Assembly: GCA_013368325.1 (NCBI GenBank)
Contig: JAACJK010000167.1
Span: 558,001 to 622,000, forward strand
DNA length: 64,000 nt
DNA from: Ephemerocybe angulata
Taxonomy: Eukaryota > Basidiomycota > Agaricomycetes > Agaricales > Psathyrellaceae
Reading direction: 5' to 3'
The position numbers were made by a program, and so were the translations under genes. Positions within the stretch are counted from its first letter, which is position 1. The number at the start of each line of letters is the position of its first letter. Positions 55,138 to 64,000 of the stretch are shown piece by piece. The notes under the pieces are model-generated. The model was not told where the DNA came from and did no database searches. It was given only the letters and a program-made list of their open reading frames with translations.

Positions 55138-55585
55138 TCACTCCCTCCAGCAGCGCCTCCGCAGCCAGTCCAGTAGCAGCTCCCCGTCTCCTCGTCGGTC
55201 GCCCCATGCTATGCTCGTCGCGTATGTTGTATACTTATACACAGATACGCGAGGAAAGTCGAGAGGTACGACGGCGGACGTCCTGAACTCTCGTCGTGGC
55301 ACACCCCGTCGATCGACCGGCTCGAACATCGCGTCGATCGAGACGGCGTTGAGAAACGCGGGCCCGGCATGGTTGGAAATCCGAAACCGAATGCGCGCGT
55401 CGCTCGGGTCGAACGGCGGAATGGTGCTCGACGCGTCGGTCACGTCGAAGTGGAATTAATGCGATTGGGGAACGACGAGGATGAACGCAGGCGGGTCGCA
55501 CTGGTGCACGTCGTCCCATTCCAGCCGCATCGCGCGCGGGAGGGAGCAGACGCCGCCGCTTTTCTTCCTCAGCCGGTACTTAGTC
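55138..55585 (-). other. Broken ORF of unknown family
   Basis: On the minus strand, RAMRLEWDDVHQCDPPAFIL leads to an in-frame TAA near 55458, after which the same frame continues HFDVTDASSTIPPFDPSD, ARIRFRISNHAGPAFLNAV, SIDAMFEPVDRRGVPRREF, VVPLDFPRVSVYKYTTYA. The composition is protein-like on both sides of the stop. It is either a pseudogene or an unresolved intron. No domain recognised. Confidence 0.35.
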
Positions 55586-56145
55586 ACCTCGCGCCTCGGT
55601 GACATGGTTGGTAGTGTGGGAGCTCCTTCAGGAGATGTTCAACGGCGTCCTGGACACGGTCGTCCGGAACCAGGATTGTGAAGTCGAACAAGAAGGTTGG
55701 GACGAAGTGGACGATCGAAGCGCAGAGCTTCTTCGCTGAATACTCTACGACGAACGGAATCCCGCTGGATTCGAGCCTCCTTGCTGGACTGTTCGGGGTG
55801 AGGCACGGGAGCCAAAGACATTCTTGGGTCATCGCTCCAGCCTCCATGACTGCTAATGAGCGGCGAACCCACGACGCAGCAGCCGATGTCCGCAGGGCTA
55901 GTACAGGCGGATATTTCCAAGATATTTCTCTCGACGTATTCAGCACATTGGACGGTACCTCTGAGATTGCTGTCAGTCACCGATGCAGTGTTAAAATGCT
56001 TTCTGTGCTCACCAGGTTCTCCAGAGTGCGCCATGATAAGATGGCACGACCACGACGACCATGGAGGCTTCATTTTCACTCAGAGGAAAGAGATACATCC
56101 TCCGACTCCATCGTCAAGATGAAGGTCGGACGAGGACAAAAGCAA
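55586..56145 (-). pseudogene. Rearranged proteasome beta-4 pseudogene (mosaic)
   Basis: Minus strand, about 56045-55850: LIMAHSGEPG, then a 50-base remnant of the authentic first intron, [13 protein letters not shown] and, after a frame change, [13 protein letters not shown], matching exon 1-2 of the gene at 53291. The first half of exon 1 lies on the opposite strand at 56056-56140 (plus: ATGGAGGCTTCATTTTCACT, then IVKMKV), so the copy is inverted at about 56050. Downstream of RRSLA (about 55850-55590) the minus frame changes into unrelated protein-like sequence, FVPTFLFDFTILVPDDRVQ and AVEHLLKELPHYQP. The intron remnant shows DNA-level duplication. It cannot encode a working subunit. Confidence 0.85.
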
Positions 56146-56246
56146 GTTGAGATCAATTGAGGCATATCAGCCCGAACCTGACAGAAGCCCCTATTTCGCC
56201 GTGCACCGACCGGCGAACTCGTAGCCGGCGCTCTACCTCCAACCAC

Positions 56247-56830
56247 CATGGCCCAGCCAAATCTCAAGGACAGACGCCTCGAGGACTACGGCTATATACT
56301 GGAATATCGCACACGATGGTGATCATCCTATCCTTTCAACACGCACTCGCCGCCTCGCTGACCAGGAGAACGAACATGGCAGGAGTGACAACGACCAGTA
56401 CGCGCACATGAACAACGCGATATACTACCACCTGTTCGACTCGATAGTCAATACATACCTCATTGAGAAATGCGGGCTCGTGCCCAAGACCTCTCCCCTC
56501 ATCGGCCTGGTCGTGTCGTCTTATTGCCAGGTACCGTCCGATGTATTAGTGCCTTTCCTCCACCGCAACTCAAGTCGTCAGTTTTTCGCGCCTGTTAGCT
56601 TTCCAGACGTCTTGGAGCTGGGACTGCGGGTCAACAAGCTCGGGAGCAGCTCAGTATCCTACGAGGTCGGCGTCTTCCTCAAAGGCGAAAGCAAACCTGC
56701 CGCCGTTGGCGGCTACACACACGTTTTCGTTGGTAGTGAGTCGAGAAAGAGCACCCCTATGGCCCAGGCGACGAGGGAAGGTTTATCAAAGCTCCTCAGA
56801 CCATCAGGCTCGAATACTGCAAAGCTGTAG
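56247..56830 (+). CDS. 4HBT-type acyl-CoA thioesterase
   Basis: Three exons, ATG 56247 (MAQPNLKDRRLEDYGYI), stop TAG 56828-56830. Exon 1 ends YRTRW and, after a 54-base region spliced at GCAG, continues SDNDQYAHMNNAIYYHLFDS, the hallmark of 4-hydroxybenzoyl-CoA thioesterase-like hotdog proteins, with the Asp of 'SDNDQYxHxNN' as expected active-site residue. Then LIEKCGLVPKTSPLIGLVVS; after a second intron FFAPVSFPDVLELGLRVNK, GSSSVSYEVGVFLKGESK, AAVGGYTHVFV and a short C-terminus. It is about 150 residues and appears intact. It probably hydrolyses medium- or short-chain acyl-CoA; the substrate is not known. Confidence 0.85.
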
Positions 56831-56943
56831 TATGTTCTCACTTCGCACGTTCGAATTGACCACGTTTTGCATTCACCTACAGACCGTATTGTCCACTTCT
56901 TTTCGCTACGATGACCAGTACAGAATCTCAAGCCTCGACACAA

Positions 56944-57822
56944 CTAGTTCTTCTCATAAACCCTGGAGAGGTTGGAAGCATAGCCTGTGAACGCCCTCTC
57001 AATCTGCTCGGAGCCAGCCTTGACCGGAACGAGGTCCTGCTGAAGTTTCTATACGACATTCAGCCACACTCTTCGGTGTGCGTTGAACCCAGCCCGACTT
57101 ACCTCGATGACCTGCTTCCACTCAGGACCAGTGGCGCTCTGGAGAACCTGGATAGTCTTCTGGCTTTCCTGGGGCACCTATCATTATCGTCAGTTTCCAA
57201 CCAACCTACATCTCGCCGGTTCTCAGTCACGCACAAGGGCCTCAATGTTGTTGAACTCCTGCTTCAACCCAGCGATGGAGTCCAGCTTGAACTGCGCGGA
57301 AGGGTACCCTTCCTACATCACGAATCAGCAAACGTCAACGTCCTGATCATGGCTGGTACTTGCCTCCAAGAACCCTTTGAACTCGGTGACGACATCGTCG
57401 CGGTCTCCTTCCGTCTGGATATCGGAAACCATGCCCAGAAACACCTGGGAGAAGCCTAAAAAGATCCACTCAGACTCTATCTCCCGATTCAATCAGAAGA
57501 ACACCTACGTCTGTACCAACTCGCAATCGCAGACGCAGCATCACGCGAGTCAAGCAAAACCTTCACCCAGCGCTATTCATCTATTGTCAGTCCCAAGCGC
57601 ACAACATCGGTCTGAAAGGCAACCGAGCATACTCACATCGCTAAACTGCGCCGTGCTGACCTTGAGCTCGGCGACCATCTGGAAATGGTTCCCGTAGTTC
57701 TCAGCGAAAGCAGCAGCGTCACGCTTGGCGGTCGCGACGCCGTTGTCAATGCTGAGGGACTCCTTCGAGAGCCCGTTGATGGTGTTGACGATGGGTGTTG
57801 GGTTTGCGATGGGAGATGACAT
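56944..57822 (-). CDS. Small helical protein of unknown function
   Basis: ATG 57822 (MSSPIANPTPIVNTINGL), five exons, stop TAG 56944. Exon 1 ends MVAELKVSTAQFSD; exon 2 VFLGMVSDIQTEGDRDDV; exon 3 FKLDSIAGLKQEFNNIEAL; exon 4 ESQKTIQVLQSATGPEWK; exon 5 KLQQDLVPVKAGSEQIERA and LSRVYEKN. All predicted helical, no membrane segment, about 140-150 residues. Exon 2 to 3 works best with a GCAAGT donor, a GC-AG intron, because it joins GAG to TTC in frame. Convergent with the thioesterase gene, 113 bases between stops. Not recognisably related to the long helical family at 58556. Confidence 0.65.
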
Positions 57823-58012
57823 TTTCAACCAATCAAGCCTGAGGTATGCTTTGTTTTGCCCTGCTGAGAGTCCCTTTTATAGCATTTCCACTCACTCCAA
57901 GCCGAGGAAAGGAGAACGAAGCGAACGGCGCTTTGAACTGGTTCAAGTGCAGCTCGATTTTCTGGGGCCTCTCTATTGATAATTTTCATCGAATGTTCGG
58001 TGACAGGTCAGA

Positions 58013-58250
58013 TGAGCACTTCCTTCTCGGGCTTCCCTCAAGACCGCGCCTCCTACGTCTCTCGTATGAGCTATTGCCTGGTGAATGTGAGTTTTCACCC
58101 GTTCACTCCGACTTTTGCACCCCCGATTGACGTTAATAAATCTTCTTCGAACAGGATTTAAACTCGATAAGGGACGAACCCAGACCAGAATTAGTCCAGC
58201 ATGCTAGAATATCCTTTTCAAGGACGATCGAAGACGGCCTCTGCCAAAGA
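58013..58250 (+). CDS. Possible small hypothetical protein
   Basis: ATG 58013 (MSTSFSGFPQDRASYVSR), an intron bounded by GTGAAT and AACAG, then LNSIRDEPRPELVQHARIS and a stop near 58250, about 60 residues. The sequence is protein-like, but I know no relative, and the donor is weak. It lies in the upstream region of the gene at 58556. Confidence 0.3.
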
Positions 58251-58555
58251 CCGTAGCTTCTTTCATCTCATCTATGTCAGAAAACCTACCGTCCATCTAG
58301 TTGCGTGTGTCTTTCTTCTGAGTTCACCGCTCCTTAACCTTTCGACCCTAGATTTCATGAAACCTCTGACTACTCGACACATACATAGCTTTCTTGAAGA
58401 ACTTCCACTCAGAAGCCAGCTGGTCATGAGGGGTCGACACAGGGGTCACTAAAAACGACTGCCACCACCCCAGAATCTTCATCTCCATCGTATATAACCC
58501 AGACCCAAGACGCCAAGTCCCCGCATCAAACCAATTCAACTCACCTCCTCATAAA

Positions 58556-60429
58556 ATGGCCACAGTCGCAACCCAAACCCCCCAAGACCCAGCACAGCTC
58601 GCCCTCGACCGCTGGAAGGCCGACGAGCGCTCCAAGTCCGAGGCGGAGTCCGACGCCTTCGTCCAGGACGCCATCCGCCAGCTCAGCGACAGCTCTCTCG
58701 TCTCCCAGTTCGAGGCGAACGTCAAGCAGTCCGGGACGTGGGCGAACGAGGTCGACTCCTCGTTCGCCCGTGTCATGAACAATTTCGTGGATATCGTCAA
58801 CAGGTATGGCAGAGACTTCCTGGCGCTGGGCGGCTTCCTCAACGAGTGGAGGGGGTTGAACCAGGTTTGTATCTCGTTTGGCCCTTTGCAAAGGCGAGAT
58901 TTTGACATTTTTGGACGAACTTATAGCAATGGATCCAGCACTTGTTGCTGTCTCGCGACGTCGCCGCAGAGCACAGCGCGATCCTCAGGCGTATGTATTC
59001 TTCACGTCGTTCTGTACTCAGCGCTCAACATACCTTTTCACAGGCTTCGACAGGGTATTCCTCGATATGGTCCTGCACATCCAAACCGACCAAGACCGCC
59101 TCGACGTCATCGTCGAACTCGAAGAGTTCATCGTTCGTCTATTCTTTCACCATCCAGAACCAACAACCACTGACACTCTCGTTCACGACCGACAGAACGA
59201 GGAACACGACAACTCTCACAAAATGTCCCGAGCATTCTTGGAACTCAAACGCGACATCAGGAACTTCGTCCAGAGGCTCGATCGCTACATCGACGAACAG
59301 GGAACGGCCCTCCTGGACGCCGCAAAGGCCCTGCGAACTCAGATCGAGGCCCTGACGACAGAGATATCAGCGTAAGTCAAGTATACTTTCCGTGGTACTT
59401 CGAGGTTGATGCTGAGACTTTCGGCCCCTGCAGCTTGGACGAACAGGTTAGCTTACCCCCTCAAGGATCTTGCGACAACTTTGGCGAGTGACACATCCCT
59501 CTACTTAGATCAACAGCGCCAGGCTCGCTCTTGCGATCAGCGGGGGCCTTCTCAACGTACGCCTTCCACTTTCTCCTCCACCCATCCAACTTTCTAAGCC
59601 CAAACAGGTCATAGGTATGATCACCGCCGGATCCCTGCTCGCCACCTATCAGAACCGGCGCAACGGTGAGTCAATCAGATCTCATATGCACATAATACCT
59701 CCCTTCACCCTGCTGACCCCTGCTCGCTGCCCGCAGAGAGAGACAACGAGCGCACGCAGAGGCAGAACGAGCTGAACGAAGTCAACCGAAGACAGGCCGC
59801 CCTCGCCTTCCTCAAAATCGACGTCGCGAACTTGCAGCCGGACATCGACCTGATCTGCGAACGGCTCTTCCTCTTTGCGGAGATATGGTCTTCGGTGCGG
59901 TGGCTTCGCTTCTCTGATATCTGCTTATTCTTACTGGGAATCTCCCCTCGTATAGGTTCGAACCCAAAGCATCCAGTTCCGGTCGCACATTCAAGGCGGA
60001 ATGGATGCTGTCACCAACATGGTGAGCAACCCAACTTACAATCTAATTCACGAACATACAGACCCATAACATCCCTCGCAGCGGTTCCGAAGGGAAGTCC
60101 AGCTCGCCCAAGACGTCTGCGCCCCCCTCGTTCGAGGTCTCGAGCTCTACTCCGCCGAGCTCGGCGGAAGGCTCGTGCAGAAGGGTGTCCTTACCGTCGA
60201 GCAGCTCAAGGAAGATACCAGGGCTCAAGCCCAGTCTGCAGGGGAGATCAAGAGGCGAAGCGAGACGCGCACCGACCCCGCCGAGCCGGTTGCGCGCGCG
60301 CAGGGGGGAGATCAAGCTCAGGGGCAGAAGGGAGATCAAGCGCCAGTGCAGAAGGACGGCAGCAAGACTCGTGAGCAGGTGCAGCCTGCGCAGCTCGAGC
60401 GGGTGCCCGAGATGCAGGCGAGGAACTGA
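58556..60429 (+). CDS. Helical pore-forming-like family protein, copy 3
   Basis: ATG 58556 (MATVATQTPQDPAQLAL), about nine exons, stop TGA 60427-60429. Blocks: FVQDAIRQLSDSSLVSQFE, VKQSGTWANEVDSSFARV, LLSRDVAAEHSAILRR, FDRVFLDMVLHIQTDQDRL, then LERDIRNFVQRL-type helix and ALRTQIEALTTEISA. Small exons near 59510-59660 encode a central hydrophobic stretch (ARLALAISGGLL, VIGMITAGSLLATYQ). After it comes LQPDIDLICERLFLFAEIW and a C-terminal helix LVRGLELYSAELGGRL, ending in a Gln/Glu/Lys/Ala-rich tail. The plan fits an alpha-helical pore-forming-like protein by architecture only; its role in the fungus is unknown. It is the nearest relative of the next gene and of both relics at 35.2 and 38 kb. 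Confidence 0.65.
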
Positions 60430-61113
60430 TCTCGGGAACGGAAACGATGGCAGGCCTGGCTGGGTCCGGGGAATATGAACATGGTGCGGGGTTCGTTTTG
60501 CACAAGAGATATAACGAAAATATGTAACTGTACTGTGCAATGGTGACATGCGGATGAATTCGAATGGGCATATGTATCGTAAATCAAGGTCGTAGTCGAT
60601 ATGAATGGGATAGAAAGAGGTAGAAATTGGTTGACGATTTGGGGATAGGATTTGGTTATGTAAGGAGGCGCTTATCACGGCCGTTCGCTTAGAACGCCTC
60701 TTCGCCAACTCTTCGCAGACCACCACTTGATCTCGCCATCCATGGTCTTCTGAGCCGCCCTTAGCCATAGCGCTCAACGGACCAACAACGGACATGTCAT
60801 TTCTGCGAACCATAACGAAGGGTAGCCGCCTCAAATCTTGTGGGTAAGACACAGGGGTCCTCTGAGTTTCACATACAGCCACCGGTGGGTCCTGTGGAAC
60901 TCATCCAACACATTCTTAGCACTTTCCAGAACTTCTGCTCAGAAGTCTAAGAAGTATATTAATTATGACGCCTGAGTGTCGTCCTAAGCCCCAAACTCCA
61001 CAACTCTACGATATATAACGCTGATATCTTCAAGAGGTCAATTCCTCACACCAACAACTCCAACAACTCAACTTTCATCCTCAATCAGTCTACTCAAATA
61101 GTTTCAGAACACT
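60430..61113. other. Duplicated 3' flank and promoter of the next copy
   Basis: The first about 280 bases (GGCCTGGCT, GGTGCGG, TAACGAAA, ATATGTAA, TGCGGATGAA, TATCGTAAAT, GGCGCTTATCACG) recur downstream of the next copy (62907-63160), ending in both cases at GCGCTTATCACG. The rest is the upstream region of the gene at 61114. Confidence 0.6.
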
Positions 61114-62906
61114 ATGGCTGCTAGTGAAGCTGCGATCCAGGCAGCACACAACCGCTGGAAGGCCAAGGAGAGCTCCAGGGCGTACGTCGAGTCCGATGAC
61201 TTCATCCAAGACGCCCTTCGCCAGCTGGGCGACATGGTCCGCGTCTCCGAGTTTGAGGAGAACGTCAAGCAATCCGGGACGTGGGCGAGCGAAATCGACG
61301 AACGATTCGCCAATGTCACGAACAATTTCGAGGAGATTGCCGAAGGACATGGCAAAGACTTCCTAGAGCTGGGCAACTACCTCGACGAGTGGAAGGGGTT
61401 GAACCAGGTTTGTATCTCGTTTCGCTTTTTGCATTGAAGACGACAGTCTCACACTATCGGACCTAAAGCAATGGGTTGAGCACTTGTTAATGTCTCGCGA
61501 AGTCGCCACGGAGCATGGCATTATCCTCAGACGTATGCCTCTTCGCCGTCGCTCATCTGGCGATGAGCTCTGAACATTCCTCTTCACAGGCTTCGACCGA
61601 TGGTTCCTTGACATGATACTGCACATTGATGACCAGGAAGACCGCCTCGACGCCATCATCGAACTTGAAGAATTCATCGTTCGTCGATTTATTTCACCAT
61701 CCAGACTTGATTACTGATAGTACGTTTTCGTCCGTTACAGCTTGAAAAACACGACAAACCTCAAAAAATGTCTCAGGCCTGGCCGGACCTCAGACGCGAG
61801 ATTAGGAGCTTTGTCTCGAGGCTCGACCATTACATCAAGGAGCTAGGAGTAGAGCTCAACGAAGCCGCCAGGATTCTGCGAGCTCAAATCGGGGACTTGG
61901 CGAAGGAGATCTTGGTGTAAGTGGGAAGATGTTTACCGTAGGATTTGACATCGATACTGACGTTTTCGGTGCTTGCAGCTTAGAGAGAGAGGTTAGTTGC
62001 TCTCCTATAGTACCATGCGAGATCTCTGAACATTGAATCTGTGTGTTTAGATGCACCGTTCTAGGCTCATGCTCACCCTCGGCGGGACCTTTCTCACCGT
62101 ACGCTGTCCTCTGCTTCCTTCACTTCGTCCATTTTCTAATTCTAAACAGATCTTAGGCATCGTTTCCGCCGAAACCCCCCTTGAGAACGACCGAAAGGAA
62201 CGGGATGGTAAGTCGCGAACGCCAAATATCATCAATCTCTGTGCCTAACATCCGCTCACCACCCCCACAGCTAAGGACGAAAAGCGAAGGCAGAAACAGG
62301 ACGAGCTGAACAAAATCAACCCAAGGCAGGATGCTCTCGCTTTCCTCAAAATTGACGTTGGGAACCTGCAGCCCTATACCGATCTGATCTGCGAAAGGCT
62401 CTTCCTCTTTTCGGAGGTATGGGCTTCGGTACGCTACCTCCCTTCTACCTATTTTGGGCTCATTGACACTGACGCACAATCGTAGGTTCAAGTCCAAAGC
62501 ACCCAGTTCAGGGAACATCTTAAAGGCGGGATGGATGCCGTCACCAAAACAGCCAGTTTACCTTTCCCTCCGTTTATTGGATATCTACTGACAACATCAC
62601 TACTTACAGAGGTTCCGAAGAGAAGTGCAGCTTGCTCAAGCCGCCACTGGACCACTCATAAGGGGTTTGGATGCGTACTCCGCCGAGCTCGGCAGCAGGC
62701 TTGTAAGGACGGGCCACCTGACGGTCGAGCAGCTATTCGAAGAGAAGAAGGCGCTATTTCGGATTGCAGACCAAATTAAAAGGTGGAGCGAACAGGAACC
62801 CGACCCGCGCAGGGAAAAAGGAAGGCGAACTGGAGTGCAGAAGGATCCCGCAACTCGTGAGCGGGTGAAGCTGGAGCGAATGGCTGAGACGCTGCCGAAG
62901 AACTGA
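61114..62906 (+). CDS. Helical pore-forming-like family protein, copy 4
   Basis: ATG 61114 (MAASEAAIQAAHNRWKA), about nine small exons, stop TGA 62904-62906. It parallels copy 3 exon by exon: FIQDALRQLGDMVRVSEFE, VKQSGTWASEIDERFANV, EHGIILRR, FDRWFLDMILHIDDQEDRL, then LRREIRSFVSRLDHYI-type helix. The central hydrophobic part is shorter (SRLMLTLGGTFLT, ILGIVSAE). Then LQPYTDLICERLFLFSEVW and LIRGLDAYSAELGSRLVRT with a Lys/Glu-rich end. All frames are open, although I could not confirm every short exon. The weaker hydrophobic hairpin makes this the least convincing membrane-inserting copy. Tandem duplicate of copy 3. Confidence 0.62.
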
Positions 62907-63269
62907 TGTCAATAGTGAAATTGGAGGCCTGGCTTGTCCTGGGGAGATAAGGATGGTGCGGCGTCGTAGTATGTTTGCGAAGGGATGTAACGAAATATGT
63001 AATTGTATATTGTTAACATGCGGATGAACTTAAATGTGTATGTATATCGTAAATCCAGGACATGGCGGTATGAATGGGAGTGAAAGAGACAGGGGGTTGT
63101 TTAACGATTCGGGAATTGGGATCGCTATATTAGTCCAGGAGACCGCGAGCGCTTATCACGACCAGCTGTTCGTCAAAAGCCCGTGTCTTGGGGTAGTCTT
63201 GGGGTATAGAGTGCATGGTGCCTGTTAACAGCCCACCCTTGGAGCTTACTACGTCCTCTGTCTGGCCTC

Positions 63270-64000
63270 CTAAGTCGCCGCCTTGACCTTAGCGCTCAAC
63301 CTGGCGCTCCTCCGAACCGGCTGCCTGCTGCCTTTCTGAGCTTTCTTTGGCTGGAAGTTCGCTTTCTTGCCCTTCGAAGTAGATTTCTTTAAGCCTGTGC
63401 TCTTCTTTTTCTTCTGGCTCTTCGTCTCCTGCGCGTCCTTCTTCCTCTGCTTCTTCGTCTCTTGAGAGTTTGCCTTCTTCGGGTCTGCATTCTTCTTCTT
63501 TCCCTTCGAACTCGACTTCTTCTCCTTCGCATCTGCTTGCTTCGCCTTTTTCCTCTTCAAATCTTTCGGTTTCTTCGAGGCTGCACCCTTCTTCTTCGTT
63601 CCTTTCGACCCCCTCTTCTTCGGCGCAACTTTAAGAGGCCAATACGAGTCAGGCTCCTGGACCTTCACCAACGTCTTCCCTTTCATAACAAGGATCACGA
63701 TCCTCCTCAATATCAACTACCATTATCCGCAGATCAGCCATAGCGCAACGAGACGACGACTCATAATGCGGTAGGGATACCTACCCACTAAGGTATGCCC
63801 GATGGTCGACTTGGTCCCGTTCTTCGTTTAACGTTAACGTCCAGTGTGTTCAACCTTTCGGTCAAGACGTCCTCGTCCTTGGGCCACGGTGGACTAAGGT
63901 ACGCAGTCTTATGCTTGATTGGGCCATACTCCGCGCTGAGCTTCACGATACGGTTCAGCCCTTCGCCAATGTCGTCGTTCATAGCAGTTGTCATTGCTAT
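63270..64000 (-). pseudogene. Decayed NYN gene related to 21958-22623 (5' end outside window)
   Basis: Minus strand. Near 63990-63850: GEGLNRIVKLSAEYGPIKHK, AYLSPPWPKDEDVLTERLN, corresponding to SHGPVKHKIAYL and RLNELGVQV of the intact gene. A frame change at about 63830 is needed to reach KNGTKSTIGHTLV. The segment that should hold the third acidic site (PQTKTVV...GPDRDF...RVLRSQGK) is missing. The frame resumes with RRIVILVMKGKTLVKVQEP and DSYWPLK, then a long Lys/Ser-rich tail (KKKGAASKKPKDLKRKKAKQ), stop at 63270. Thus the catalytic core is lost. The gene continues past the right edge, so it could still be a fragment of something larger. Confidence 0.72.

Noticed and set aside
54480..55286. 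Plus-strand 268-codon ORF
   Set aside because: It crosses repeat B and other unrelated sequence, and no part looks like a conserved protein.

Overview
This is nuclear DNA from a filamentous basidiomycete, very probably a mushroom-forming agaricomycete. The basis is protein-coding genes interrupted by many 50-70 base GT-AG introns, very short exons, typical basidiomycete versions of core proteins, and many paralogous families that I know mainly from Agaricomycetes. No tRNA, rRNA, CRISPR array or complete transposon is recognisable. All gene models were spliced by eye, so outer ends and splice sites are proposals.

Layout. (1) 1-1.56 kb: the 5' part of a multi-exon helical gene, one of four related copies, running off the left edge. 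(2) 2-15 kb: compact, mostly conserved core genes: a PQ-loop membrane protein, a Ser-rich protein, mitochondrial 2Fe-2S ferredoxin, a hotdog thioesterase, a TIGR04076-like protein, ribosomal proteins uS8 and eS17 sharing a divergent promoter, a Dgk1-like CTP-dependent lipid kinase and ETF-ubiquinone oxidoreductase. (3) 15-23 kb: lineage-specific genes (a PD-(D/E)XK-like protein, two duplicated genes of an unknown family, two NYN-domain genes) among dispersed repeats. One NYN gene carries a perfect 47-bp inverted repeat at its 5' end. (4) 22.8-30 kb: low-complexity proteins and a second helical-family gene. (5) 30.8-38.7 kb: three BTB/POZ paralogues (one frameshifted), a truncated fourth, and several relics including a decayed AP-1 mu adaptin copy. 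(6) 38.8-49.2 kb: four consecutive genes that each encode two NYN (PIN-like RNase) domains, plus a divergent single-NYN gene. (7) 49.3-57.8 kb: a single-pass membrane protein, a tandem pair of four-helix membrane proteins, proteasome beta-4, a rearranged proteasome pseudogene, a thioesterase and a small helical protein, with a dispersed repeat. (8) 58.5-64 kb: a tandem pair of the helical family, and a decayed NYN relative of the gene at 22 kb.

The accessory part looks like a rapidly duplicating island of nuclease-like proteins (NYN, PD-(D/E)XK-like), BTB adaptors and putative membrane-active helical proteins. Many of its promoters share a GGCGCTTA motif about 75-310 bases upstream of the start codon. 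A joint role in RNA control, defence or self/non-self responses is an inference, not something the sequence proves.
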